Positions 7,945-15,915 of a DNA stretch of 17,488 nt are shown here, in pieces; position 1 is the stretch's first letter, and every line of letters starts with the position of its first letter. The stretch lies in NCBI GenBank assembly GCA_949291975.1, contig CASEYA010000061.1:1-17488 (forward strand). Direction: 5' to 3'. Below the pieces are notes generated by a model, which ran no database searches, was not told the origin of the DNA, and was given only the letters and a program-made list of their open reading frames with translations. The stretch comes from an uncultured Christensenella sp. Lineage in GTDB: Bacteria > Bacillota > Clostridia > Christensenellales > UBA1242. Both the position numbers and the translations under genes were made by a program.

Positions 7945-8385
7945 ATGAAAACATTTATGCCAAAACAAGCAGATGTGTCTACTAAGTGGTGGGTTGTGGA
8001 TGCAACAGATGTTCCACTTGGTCGTCTTGCAAGTCAGGTTGCAATGGTTATTCGTGGAAAGAATAAGCCAACATACACACCACATGCAGATATGGGTGAT
8101 TATGTGATTGTTATAAACTGTGACAAAGTTCTTCTCACAGGTAACAAACTTAATCAAAAGGTATATCGTTATCACACAATGTATCCAGGTGGTGACAAAG
8201 AAGTAAAATATAGCAAACTTATGAAGGAAAAGAGTGACTTTGTTGTTGCAAAAGCAATCAAAGGAATGCTTCCAAAAAACACACTTGGAAGAAAGCTTTG
8301 CAAAAAACTTCGCACATACAAAGGTGCAGAACATGAACACCAAGCACAAAACCCAGAAGTTTTAAAGATAAAGGGGGTAAGGTAA
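7945..8385 (+). CDS. rplM: 50S ribosomal protein L13
   Basis: The 146-residue protein is a full-length L13, an early-assembling protein of the large ribosomal subunit. The N-terminal [17 protein letters not shown], the central [16 protein letters not shown], the HTMYPGG motif, and the signature [15 protein letters not shown] are all present, with a [15 protein letters not shown] tail. AGGAG lies about seven bases before the ATG. The stop codon is one base from the rpsI start, so the two genes are co-translated. The protein may repress its own mRNA through the leader, as known in related bacteria; that part is inference. Confidence 0.98.
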   Translation: MKTFMPKQADVSTKWWVVDATDVPLGRLASQVAMVIRGKNKPTYTPHADMGDYVIVINCDKVLLTGNKLNQKVYRYHTMYPGGDKEVKYSKLMKEKSDFVVAKAIKGMLPKNTLGRKLCKKLRTYKGAEHEHQAQNPEVLKIKGVR

Positions 8386-8386
8386 T

Positions 8387-8800
8387 ATGGCAGCAAAAAA
8401 GGCTAAAAGTGATGTTAACCAAAAGCTTGCAACAGGCAGAAGAAAAAAGTCAGTTGCTCGTGTTAGACTTGTTGACGGAACAGGTAAAATAACCATTAAC
8501 AAAAGAGATATTGACGACTATTTTGGTCTTGACACTTTAAAGCAAATTGTGCGTCAACCACTTGTGTTAACAGAAACAGAAGGAAAGTTTGATGTTTTTG
8601 TGAATGTTGATGGTGGCGGACTTTCAGGTCAGGCAGGCGCAATTCGCCATGGTATTTCAAGAAGTCTTGTTAAACTTGATGAAGAATACAAAAAGGTTTT
8701 GAAAACAGCAGGACTTTTAACAAGAGACCCAAGAATGAAAGAAAGAAAGAAATATGGTCTTCACAAAGCACGCCGTGCAGTTCAATTCTCAAAGAGATAG
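8387..8800 (+). CDS. rpsI: 30S ribosomal protein S9
   Basis: The 137-residue protein is a full-length S9, whose basic C-terminal tail reaches the P-site tRNA in the small subunit. The family features are [13 protein letters not shown] near residue 17, the signature [19 protein letters not shown] near 83-101, [18 protein letters not shown], and the terminal FSKR. A purine-rich GGGGG-TAAGG stretch at the end of rplM acts as the ribosome binding site. The gene ends the operon and is followed within two bases by a strong terminator. Confidence 0.98.
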   Translation: MAAKKAKSDVNQKLATGRRKKSVARVRLVDGTGKITINKRDIDDYFGLDTLKQIVRQPLVLTETEGKFDVFVNVDGGGLSGQAGAIRHGISRSLVKLDEEYKKVLKTAGLLTRDPRMKERKKYGLHKARRAVQFSKR

Positions 8801-8801
8801 G

Positions 8802-8832
8802 AAAAATGGAACAATTTTTGTTCCATTTTTTT
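8802..8832 (+). terminator. Rho-independent terminator of rplM-rpsI
   Basis: A 13-base stem, AAAAATGGAACAA (8802-8814) with TTGTTCCATTTTT (8818-8830), closes a three-T loop and runs into T residues. It starts two bases after the rpsI stop. It isolates the ribosomal operon from the CRISPR-Cas locus downstream. Confidence 0.92.
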
Positions 8833-8886
8833 ATTTGTGTTTAATCTTAAAAATTATTTTATAAATAAAAAAATAAGATTTTTGTT

Positions 8887-8910
8887 AACGCTCAATTTTT
8901 AATGAGCGTT
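8887..8910. repeat. Inverted repeat / hairpin upstream of cas operon
   Basis: AACGCTCA (8887-8894) and TGAGCGTT (8903-8910) pair perfectly over eight bases across an eight-base A/T loop. The G/C content stands out from the surroundings. No T run follows on either strand, so it does not look like a terminator. It lies 24 bases before a promoter-like pair, where a regulator could bind. It could equally be a remnant. Confidence 0.5.
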
Positions 8911-8933
8911 CACATCATTAACTGATTTTCTTA

Positions 8934-8962
8934 TTAACAAGAAAGCTTTAATTATTTATAAT
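8934..8962 (+). promoter_or_regulatory. Orphan promoter in the region before cas3
   Basis: TTAACA (8934-8939), a 17-base spacer and a perfect TATAAT (8957-8962) predict transcription from about 8969 rightward. No gene follows for over 330 bases, so this could be a distal cas promoter with a long leader, or the promoter of a small RNA. A chance match is possible in DNA this A/T-rich, but the spacing and near-consensus boxes are better than most. Confidence 0.5.
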
Positions 8963-9253
8963 AAGTGGTGTAATGTATTTTTTTGATGATATTCGCAAAA
9001 AAGTAAAATTGCAATAATTAGCGTAATTAAAAAGTAAATATGCTATTATAAGAAAGAACTGAGAAATAATAAATTTAACCCTATTTGACTTAAAAAATTT
9101 TTTTAAAAAAATTTATAAATAATTTCATAGTTAACTGTTATCTATATATGGTTTTATGAGGTGTTTAGGGTTGATAATTTTCAATAAAGATTTAAATAAA
9201 CATAACAATAAAACCCAATAGAATATAATAAAAATATAAATTAAGAAATATAC

Positions 9254-9282
9254 TTGACTATCAAGATAAACTGTGTTATTTT
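9254..9282 (+). promoter_or_regulatory. Proximal promoter of the cas operon
   Basis: TTGACT (9254-9259), a 17-base spacer and TATTTT (9277-9282) lie just before cas3. The predicted start near 9289 leaves about 16 bases that include AAAGGA (9292-9297), a correctly spaced ribosome binding site for the ATG at 9305. Confidence 0.65.
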
Positions 9283-9304
9283 GTAAAAAATAAAGGAATT
9301 ACTA

Positions 9305-11707
9305 ATGGATAACAATGTGATTTTAGCACGGACAAGCGTGGATGGTTTGAGAACTCAAAATTTAGATGAACATTTGCTTAATGTTGGTGAAATTTGCTCT
9401 GATTTTTGTGTAAAATTTCCTTTGATAGCAAAATTGCTGGGCTATGCTCATGATTTGGGTAAATCTTGCACCGCTTTTCAAAATAAATTACTCAATAACA
9501 GCAATGAAAAAGTTGACCATTCTTCTGCTTCCGCTGTTTTTCTGTTGCAAAAATTTAAAGAACTGCTAAACAATCCTTCTAAGTTGGGCAAAAGTGCATC
9601 AAACTATCTGTTAGTTCTGGAAATTTGTGCATTTGTTACTTCATGTCATCACAAAGGTTTGATTGATATGGTAAATCATGGCGAGAGTGAGTTTACTATT
9701 CTATTAGATAAGTTAAATGATGCAAAATTTGCACAAAATTATAATGAGGTTTTATCTAGTGGGCACAAGTTTTGTGAAAAGATAGAAGAACTATTAAACA
9801 AAACAGAGTTTGTGACTGAATGTGATAATTTGGTTTCTACCATAAAGCATAACCATTGCGCTGAAAACAGTGTAAAGAATTTGTCTTTTTATATAGGCAT
9901 GTATCTTAGATATTTTTACAGTTGCCTAATTGATGCCGATAGGCTTGATGCTGGAAATTTTGATAATAAGATAAAATATATAAAAAATGAAGAAAAAAAC
10001 TTTAATAACAGACAAAATTTTGAGAAAATTGCAAAAAAATTAGATAAAATCATAGAAAGTTTTCCAGTAAACGAAATAAATTTAATACGCAAGGAAATTT
10101 ATAAAACCTGCATAGAAAAGGCAAACATTGAGGAAAATCTATTTAACTTAAATGTGCAGACGGGTGGAGGCAAAACTTTTGCAAGTTTTCGTTTTGCATT
10201 AGAAAGGGCAAAACTTAAAAATTTGAATAGAATCATCTATGTTGTTCCTTATATTTCAATAATTGAGCAAAATGCTGATACAATACGCAAAATTTTACAC
10301 TCTATAAAACTAGATGATATGATAATTGAAAGCCACAGCAATGTGTTAAGGCAGGAAAAAGAGGTTGACGAATATAAAATAAATAAATTTGATACATTTT
10401 TTACCAGTTGGCATGAACCCATAATTTTTACCACTATGGTGGGCTTTTTAGAAAGTGTTTATGGCGATTCCACACAAAACAACAGGCGACTGCACAATCT
10501 TGAAAATTCCATTATAATATTTGATGAAATTCAAAGTTTGCCTATAAATTGCATAGGGTTATTTAATTTGTTAATTAAATTTTTAATCAAAGATTTGAAT
10601 TGCTCTGTGGTGTTATGTTCGGCAACTCAGCCTGTTTTGGACAAATTGTCCATTGAAGAGAAGGATGAAACCACAAAATTTATACAGTTGCCTAAAAGTT
10701 ACAGTTTAATTGATAAAGAATATCCACTTTTAAAGCGCACGCAAATTATTCGTGCAGATAATGTGATTATGAACAAGGCACAGGCAGTTGAGTTTGTTTT
10801 TGATAAATTAAAATTTCATAATAATTTGCTTTTTGTGGTTAACACCAAAAAAGCGGCAAAAGAGTTGTTTTTGGAAATTAAGAAGCACATAAAATGCTAT
10901 CACTTGTCTACTAATATGTGCCCTCAACACAGGTTAGATGTTATTAATCGGGTGCGGGAAAATTTAACTAGAAAAGAAAAATTTGTGTTAATCAGCACTC
11001 AATTGATAGAGGCGGGTGTAGATTTAGACTTTGAATGTGCCATCAGGTCTTTAAGTGGTCTGGAATCAATCATACAAACAGCTGGGCGCTGTAACCGTGA
11101 GGGAAAATTGCAAAACAGCGACGGCACAAAGCGTTTGGGGCAGGTCTATGTTGTTAGATTAGACAAAAATTTGGAAAATTTAAGCAGTTTGCCAGACATT
11201 TTTATTCGCCAAAATCGTTTTGTAAATGTATTGTCGAATGTAAAAGAAAATTTAGACAGTAAAGAATTAATATCAAAATATTTTAAAAGTTTATATAGTG
11301 GTGAAAGTAACAACCAAAAACAATTTCCAATTAACAGCGAAAACAGCAATGCGGTTGATTTGTTAACTCAAGCACAGGAAAATGTGACGCCACAATATTT
11401 TAATTTGTTAAAAATTCAATTTGGCACAGTTGCATCAAATTTTAGAGTAATTGCAAATCAAAATCAAACAGGCGTGTTGGTTCCATATGGCATAGGAGAA
11501 GAATTTATTGATGATTTGGTTAAAAGTGGAATGGTTTATACCAAAAATTTTCAGCGCTATATGGTTAATGTCTATGATAATGATTTTGCTAAATTTAATT
11601 GTCAAAATAAATCAGGCTTAATGTTTAGTTTAAATTACGATAAAGATTTGGGACTGGTGCAAAGTGAAGATTTTTATATTGATTTTGAAGGAGGAATTTG
11701 TAATTGA
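9305..11707 (+). CDS. cas3: CRISPR-associated helicase/nuclease Cas3 (type I-C)
   Basis: Cas3 is recruited to Cascade bound at a target, unwinds the DNA and degrades it. The 800-residue protein has an N-terminal HD nuclease domain with H23, the HD pair H49-D50 (GYAHDLGK), H72, H115-H116 (SCHHKG) and aspartates in LIDADRLD (about 210-212). The superfamily 2 helicase follows: Walker A QTGGGKT with K290, VVPYISIIEQN, the DEIQ box (407-410) in place of the usual DEAH/DExH, SAT (439-441), STQLIEAGVDLDF, and motif VI QTAGRCNR (591-598). A C-terminal domain fills the rest. Every core motif is intact, so the enzyme should be active. ATG follows AAAGGA with good spacing. It is the first gene of the cas operon, and its TGA overlaps the TTG start of cas5c. 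Confidence 0.95.
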   Translation: MDNNVILARTSVDGLRTQNLDEHLLNVGEICSDFCVKFPLIAKLLGYAHDLGKSCTAFQNKLLNNSNEKVDHSSASAVFLLQKFKELLNNPSKLGKSASNYLLVLEICAFVTSCHHKGLIDMVNHGESEFTILLDKLNDAKFAQNYNEVLSSGHKFCEKIEELLNKTEFVTECDNLVSTIKHNHCAENSVKNLSFYIGMYLRYFYSCLIDADRLDAGNFDNKIKYIKNEEKNFNNRQNFEKIAKKLDKIIESFPVNEINLIRKEIYKTCIEKANIEENLFNLNVQTGGGKTFASFRFALERAKLKNLNRIIYVVPYISIIEQNADTIRKILHSIKLDDMIIESHSNVLRQEKEVDEYKINKFDTFFTSWHEPIIFTTMVGFLESVYGDSTQNNRRLHNLENSIIIFDEIQSLPINCIGLFNLLIKFLIKDLNCSVVLCSATQPVLDKLSIEEKDETTKFIQLPKSYSLIDKEYPLLKRTQIIRADNVIMNKAQAVEFVFDKLKFHNNLLFVVNTKKAAKELFLEIKKHIKCYHLSTNMCPQHRLDVINRVRENLTRKEKFVLISTQLIEAGVDLDFECAIRSLSGLESIIQTAGRCNREGKLQNSDGTKRLGQVYVVRLDKNLENLSSLPDIFIRQNRFVNVLSNVKENLDSKELISKYFKSLYSGESNNQKQFPINSENSNAVDLLTQAQENVTPQYFNLLKIQFGTVASNFRVIANQNQTGVLVPYGIGEEFIDDLVKSGMVYTKNFQRYMVNVYDNDFAKFNCQNKSGLMFSLNYDKDLGLVQSEDFYIDFEGGICN

Positions 11708-12417
11708 TTTATAATAAAATAACTTATAAAGTTTTTGGTAAAAACGCCATGTTTGCTGACCCTATAACAAAATTGGGTGGTGAATTATGCACTTATCAAG
11801 TGCCAACCTATGAGGCGTTGCGTGGTATAACCGAGGCTATTTATTGGAAACCAAGCATTGAATGGATAATTGATAGGGTTAAAATTGTAAAACCTATTCA
11901 AACAGAATCTAAAAACATCAAATTGAGAAATATCAATAATAATGGGGTTGACCTATATAGATACACATATTTATATGATGTGGAATATGTGGTAGAAGCG
12001 CATTTTGAGTGGAATAATGATAGACCCGACTTAGAGCAAGATTTTAATGAATATAAACACTCAAACATCGCCAAGCGTTACTTGAAAAAGGGCGGAAAAA
12101 GAGATATTTTTTTGGGTAAGCGAGAATGTGTTGCTTATGTGCAAGAATGCGATTTTGATGGCACTGAAAGTTATTATAAAGACAGACGAGAAATAGATTT
12201 TGGCATAATGTTTCACAGTTTTAATTATCCAAAAAAGGATAATGGCAAATTGATTGCAAATCTCAGTCATATAGTGATGAAAAATGGAATTATTGAATTT
12301 GAAAGACCACAAGACTGCAAAACCTCAAGAGTTGTTCGTGAAATGGAATATGTTCCAACCAGGCTTGGTGAAGATTTTGTAGATAGGCAAATTTTACAAG
12401 AGGAGGTTAAAGCATGA
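11704..12417 (+). CDS. cas5c: CRISPR-associated protein Cas5c (crRNA-processing endoribonuclease, type I-C)
   Basis: In type I-C systems, which lack Cas6, Cas5c cuts the precursor CRISPR RNA at the base of each repeat hairpin and then caps the 5' handle in Cascade. The 237-residue protein shows the RAMP N-terminus (ITYKVFGKNAMFADP), then YQVPTYEALRGITEAIYWKPSIEW and RYLKKGGKRDIFLGKREC, typical of Cas5d/Cas5c. Y47, K118 and H119 align by position with the catalytic Tyr-Lys-His triad reported for this family, so it should be active. The start is TTG at 11704, overlapping the cas3 stop as TTGA. AAGGAGG (11688-11694) lies nine bases upstream, and family homology starts within a few residues. No ATG fits. 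The stop overlaps the cas8c ATG by four bases. Confidence 0.94.
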   Translation: MIYNKITYKVFGKNAMFADPITKLGGELCTYQVPTYEALRGITEAIYWKPSIEWIIDRVKIVKPIQTESKNIKLRNINNNGVDLYRYTYLYDVEYVVEAHFEWNNDRPDLEQDFNEYKHSNIAKRYLKKGGKRDIFLGKRECVAYVQECDFDGTESYYKDRREIDFGIMFHSFNYPKKDNGKLIANLSHIVMKNGIIEFERPQDCKTSRVVREMEYVPTRLGEDFVDRQILQEEVKA

Positions 12418-14444
12418 GTGTATGGACTAAACTTTATGAAGTTTATGCAAAAATAGAAAAGGACAAGAGCAATAAAGATGTAAAAGATATTGATAAATAT
12501 CTGTTGCAAGACGGACTGTCTGTGAACAATGCTGGTTTAGAATTAACATTAGATTCTTCTGGAAATGTGGTTAATATGGCTTTGATACCCACAGCAAAAA
12601 GCAAAACACTTTTTCCCGTCACTCCAGACAGCGTAAAGCGCTCGGGTAGTGCAGTTGCACCTAATCCACTTTTTGAAAAATTGGACTATATGGCAAAAGA
12701 CTGGGATTTAATTATAAAAGATAAAAAAGTTTTAGAAAAAGGCAACAATGCAGAAAAATATTCAAGTTATATTTCAATTTTAGGCAAATGGGCAAATTTT
12801 ACAAAATTTTCACAAATCAAAATTATCTATGAGTTTTTAAATAATGCAAATCTACTTGAATTAATATTATCTCGCTTTGATTTAAAAGATTTGGTTAAGA
12901 TTTCATCAAAAGACAGTGATGAAAGTGAACAAACCGATAGCCCAGAACAAGAAGAACAAGAAAGCGAAGAATTGTCTGACCAGATAGAAGAAAATAACGC
13001 AAATGATTTAGAGCAAATCAGCGAAGAAAGATTGCAAAATAATTTAAAAATTGCCGAAAAGCATTTTAAAAAGTTATCTGATATTTTTGTCCGTTTTCAA
13101 GTGATAATGGGCGACAATCAACCTGAAATTTATCAAAATGCTGATATTTTGAATGAGTGGACAGAGTTTTATCCTCAAATTTTGGACTTAAAAAGCGAAG
13201 ATTGTCTTGATTATTTAACAGGAAAACAAGAACCTATGCAAACTTTTTATCCAAAAAAGATAAGACATCAAGGTGATGGTGCCAGAATTATTTCTTCAAA
13301 CGATGCAACAATCAGAACTTTTGGTGGTCGATTTGACCCAAAAATTCCAGCGCAGGCGGCTTCTATTGGGCAAGAATCTATAACAAAAGCACTATATAGT
13401 CTGAGTTGGCTAATTAAAAACAATCACGCCTATAGTTATGATGGTTTGGTAATTTTGGCGTGGAGTACTGAGTTTATCAGGGAAGAAAATCCACTAAACT
13501 TTTTTGATGATATTGAATACGAAAATGGTAAATATCAGTTTAATATCAGTAGTAACAAGGCGCTAGAAGCACTTGCATATTATGGAACTAGAAGTAAAAC
13601 TTTAGATGATTTAACAACTTCACACAAGGTAAATGTTTTGATTTTGGATGGAGAGACAAAAGGGCGCATTTCAATTTGTTATTATAACGAAATTGATAGC
13701 AATGAATATTATAAAAACTTGACCAATTGGTTTGAAACTTTGCAGTGGCTTTGGCGGAATAATGATACAAAAGAAGATGAACTAAGAACACCTAATTTAA
13801 CCAAACTTTTTGAACTTATTTATAAAGAAAGCAAGGAAGATAAGAAACTAAGAAAACAATTTTATAAAAACATCTTGCCTTGCATGGTCGAAGGTAGACC
13901 AATTCCAAGATTTTTTGTTCAACGAGCATTTGAAAAAGTTCGTAAACCTGAATCGTTTAAAGATTCGCAGGGTAGTTATTCAAATTTTATTTGGCAAGAT
14001 GCTATTAATATTGCTTGTGCAATTTTTAATAAATATTACAATTTAAGGGGGAAATATATGAAATTAGATACAAATGTAACCGATAGAAGTTATCTGTTTG
14101 GTAGATTGTTGGCACTAACAGAAAAGGTGGAAAATGTTGCCACAAATTATGCGGGGCAAACAAATGCAGAAAGGCTGTTTACTAGATTCACAATGAGACC
14201 AGGGCAGACTTTCTTTACACTGCAAAAACAACTTGCACCATATTTTGATAAACTATATGGGCAAGGCAAAGCAGGACTGGCTAATTATTTGAAAAATGAA
14301 ATAGCCGAAGTGTTGGATAAGATGTCAAAAGAAGATTTAACAAGCAACAAGGCTGTTAATGAAATGTTTATCTTTGGCTATTATGGTCAACGCAACAACA
14401 AAACTGATAAAGAAAAAGAAAATGAATTACAAGGAGATGAATAA
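12414..14444 (+). CDS. cas8c: CRISPR-associated protein Cas8c/Csd1 (type I-C Cascade large subunit)
   Basis: Cas8c is the large Cascade subunit that recognises the PAM and helps open target DNA. The 676-residue protein has the Csd1 layout: an N-terminus with MSVWTKLYEVY and a GLELTLDSSGNVVNM strand pair, a central part with ISSNDATIRTFGGRF (about 293-307) and SIGQESITKALYSLSWLIKN, and a helical C-terminus. An acidic low-complexity stretch at about residues 165-205, with very few hydrophobic residues, interrupts it and is probably a flexible loop. The last 128 residues match the small-subunit region, which has its own start (see Cas11c). The ATG overlaps the cas5c stop as ATGA, and GAGGAGG lies just upstream. 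Operon position between cas5c and cas7c supports the call. Confidence 0.93.
   Translation: MSVWTKLYEVYAKIEKDKSNKDVKDIDKYLLQDGLSVNNAGLELTLDSSGNVVNMALIPTAKSKTLFPVTPDSVKRSGSAVAPNPLFEKLDYMAKDWDLIIKDKKVLEKGNNAEKYSSYISILGKWANFTKFSQIKIIYEFLNNANLLELILSRFDLKDLVKISSKDSDESEQTDSPEQEEQESEELSDQIEENNANDLEQISEERLQNNLKIAEKHFKKLSDIFVRFQVIMGDNQPEIYQNADILNEWTEFYPQILDLKSEDCLDYLTGKQEPMQTFYPKKIRHQGDGARIISSNDATIRTFGGRFDPKIPAQAASIGQESITKALYSLSWLIKNNHAYSYDGLVILAWSTEFIREENPLNFFDDIEYENGKYQFNISSNKALEALAYYGTRSKTLDDLTTSHKVNVLILDGETKGRISICYYNEIDSNEYYKNLTNWFETLQWLWRNNDTKEDELRTPNLTKLFELIYKESKEDKKLRKQFYKNILPCMVEGRPIPRFFVQRAFEKVRKPESFKDSQGSYSNFIWQDAINIACAIFNKYYNLRGKYMKLDTNVTDRSYLFGRLLALTEKVENVATNYAGQTNAERLFTRFTMRPGQTFFTLQKQLAPYFDKLYGQGKAGLANYLKNEIAEVLDKMSKEDLTSNKAVNEMFIFGYYGQRNNKTDKEKENELQGDE
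14058..14444 (+). CDS. cas11c: Cas11c small subunit, internal in-frame start within cas8c
   Basis: Type I-C systems are known to make a separate small subunit, Cas11c, from an internal start near the 3' end of cas8c. Two copies line the belly of Cascade and stabilise DNA binding. Here ATG 14058 is in frame with cas8c (codon 549). The G-rich AAGGGGG (14045-14051) lies six bases before it, as good as any start site in the operon and hard to explain by coding needs alone in such A/T-rich DNA. The product would be 128 residues, mostly helical, beginning MKLDTNVTDRSYLFGRLLAL, with the GRLLAL-EKVE pattern of known Cas11c proteins. The position, length and ribosome binding site agree. Expression is inferred from sequence only. 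Confidence 0.85.
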   Translation: MKLDTNVTDRSYLFGRLLALTEKVENVATNYAGQTNAERLFTRFTMRPGQTFFTLQKQLAPYFDKLYGQGKAGLANYLKNEIAEVLDKMSKEDLTSNKAVNEMFIFGYYGQRNNKTDKEKENELQGDE

Positions 14445-14446
14445 TT

Positions 14447-15325
14447 ATGGAAAAATTACAAAATAAAATTGATTTTACACTTATTTTTGAGGTTAAAAAT
14501 GCAAACCCAAATGGAGACCCACTAAATGGGAATCGTCCACGAACAAATATTGAAGATTTGGGCGAAGTGTCAGATGTTTGTTTAAAGAGAAAAATCAGAA
14601 ATAGATTGCAACAAAGCGGTAATAACATTTTTGTCAAATCACAGGATGATGCTGATGATAATTGCAAGTCTTTGTCTGAGAGATTTGATAGGTTCTTAAA
14701 GGCTAATTCTTTGACAGCAGGCAAAAATATGACCACTGAGGATATGGAAAAAATACGCAAAGCAATAAACAACGAGTGGATTGATGTTCGTTCTTTTGGA
14801 CAAGTTTTTGCTTTTAAGGATTTTGCTGGATTTAGTTTGGGTGTAAGGGGTGCGGTATCAATTCAATCAGCATTTTCTGTTAATCCTGTGGAAATTGAAT
14901 CTATTCAAATCACAAAATCAGTAAACAGTGATAAAACGGATAGTGGCAAGAAATCAGCAGACACCATGGGCTCAAAGCATCGTGTAAATTATGCGCTATA
15001 TCGCACCAATGGAAGTATTAATCCACATTTTGCTGAGAAAAATAATTTTACACAAGAAGATGCGGAGAAGATTAAAAATGCTTTAATGACTTTATTTGAA
15101 AACGATAGTTCTTCAGCTCGTCCAGAAGGAAGCATGAGAGTGGTCAAGCTTTATTGGTGGAAGCATAACACACCTTCGGGAGATGTGCCTAGCATAGATT
15201 TGTTTAATTCAGTAAAAATAACAAAGAAAGATAATGTTGATATACCTACAAAATTCAGTGACTACGTGGTTGAGATAAATCAATTGAAAAATATAGATAT
15301 TGAAAAGGTTGTAGATAAAGATTAA
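14447..15325 (+). CDS. cas7c: CRISPR-associated protein Cas7c/Csd2 (type I-C Cascade backbone)
   Basis: Cas7c subunits polymerise along the crRNA spacer to form the backbone of Cascade. The 292-residue RAMP protein shows the Csd2 features: FEVKNANPNGDPLNGNRPR (about 14-32), VCLKRKIRNRL, DVRSFGQVFAF (113-123), GVRGAVSIQSAFSVNPV, the segment GSKHRVNYALY (175-185), and EGSMRVVKLYWWKH near the end. Length is normal for the family. AAGGAGAT (14431-14438) lies eight bases before the ATG, and the cas8c stop is two bases upstream. The stop TAA shares a base with the cas4 ATG. The strong ribosome binding site fits the many copies needed per complex. Confidence 0.96.
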   Translation: MEKLQNKIDFTLIFEVKNANPNGDPLNGNRPRTNIEDLGEVSDVCLKRKIRNRLQQSGNNIFVKSQDDADDNCKSLSERFDRFLKANSLTAGKNMTTEDMEKIRKAINNEWIDVRSFGQVFAFKDFAGFSLGVRGAVSIQSAFSVNPVEIESIQITKSVNSDKTDSGKKSADTMGSKHRVNYALYRTNGSINPHFAEKNNFTQEDAEKIKNALMTLFENDSSSARPEGSMRVVKLYWWKHNTPSGDVPSIDLFNSVKITKKDNVDIPTKFSDYVVEINQLKNIDIEKVVDKD

Positions 15326-15915
15326 TGGAAATAACATTAAACAGTTTAGAGCATTTTTGTTTTTGTAAATATCAGTGGTGGTTGCTTTACACCGAAAACG
15401 AGTGGCTTTCAAATGTGCATACTACTCTTGGTGATATTGTTCACTCCAAAGTTGATATTCCTAGTTTTGTTGAAAAAAGAAAAAATGTTTTGGTAAAACG
15501 AAGTGTGCCAATCTATTCAAATAAGTTAGATTTATATGGTATAGCTGATTTGGTGGAATATATTAAAGAAAATGATAACATTTCAAAAATTAATGTTGTA
15601 GAATATAAAAAAGGCAAACCACAAGAAAATGGTAGCGTGCAAATTTATGATGGTTTGCAGTTATATGCACAGATGCTTTGTTTAAAAGAAATACATGGTT
15701 GTGAAGTTCATGGTTTTATATATTATGCCTCTATAAAAAGACGAGTGGAATTAAAGAATGAACAGTTTTTTGATGAATTATTAATAAAAACACTAAAGGA
15801 AATGCGTCAATATATAAATAACCAAAATATTCCACCAAAAACCATTTCAAAGCAGTGCAAAAGTTGCTCTATGTATGAAATTTGTTTACCTATTTTGGAG
15901 AAAAGAAATGCGTAA
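15325..15915 (+). CDS. cas4: CRISPR-associated exonuclease Cas4 (RecB-like, Fe-S)
   Basis: Cas4 trims pre-spacers and, with Cas1-Cas2, selects and orients those with a correct PAM. The 196-residue protein has the PD-(D/E)XK nuclease residues H40, D75 (GIADLVE), E93 and K95 (VVEYKKGKP), and QIYDGLQLYAQ with Q112 in the helix that follows. The iron-sulfur cysteines are C14 (FCFCKYQWWL), C178, C181 and C187 (CKSCSMYEIC), so the cluster should be intact. The ATG shares one base with the cas7c stop (TAATG), with only a weak AAAAGG upstream, so translation is probably coupled. The 3' end overlaps cas1 by eight bases. Confidence 0.94.
   Translation: MEITLNSLEHFCFCKYQWWLLYTENEWLSNVHTTLGDIVHSKVDIPSFVEKRKNVLVKRSVPIYSNKLDLYGIADLVEYIKENDNISKINVVEYKKGKPQENGSVQIYDGLQLYAQMLCLKEIHGCEVHGFIYYASIKRRVELKNEQFFDELLIKTLKEMRQYINNQNIPPKTISKQCKSCSMYEICLPILEKRNA

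Larger units (their letters stand above)
8833..9253. other. Non-coding region upstream of the cas operon
   Basis: These 421 bases are very A/T-rich and hold no convincing gene. The only ORF near a promoter codes for 14 residues (ATG at 8973) and lacks a good ribosome binding site. The region contains a hairpin (8887-8910), a near-consensus promoter (8934-8962), a 20-base perfect A/T palindrome made of A7 and T7 runs (9095-9114), and complementary segments AACCCTA (9077-9083), TAGGGTT (9166-9172) and AACCCAAT (9212-9219). It may be a regulatory leader, a small RNA gene or a decayed gene. Confidence 0.5.

Noticed and set aside
7825..8349. 174-codon minus-strand ORF over rplM and its leader
   Set aside because: It is antisense to the well-conserved rplM gene and would cross the rplM promoter and leader. 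It is Cys- and Phe-rich, like other shadow frames here.
8973..9017. 14-codon ORF after the orphan promoter
   Set aside because: There is no proper ribosome binding site and the peptide is short with no recognised features. An ORF of this size is expected by chance.
14368..14772. 134-codon minus-strand ORF over cas8c and cas7c
   Set aside because: It is antisense to two confirmed cas genes, with no ribosome binding site or recognisable family.
15875..15907. Eleven-residue N-terminal extension of Cas1
   Set aside because: No ribosome binding site precedes the ATG at 15875, and the extra residues do not resemble Cas1. GGAG is placed correctly for the ATG at 15908.
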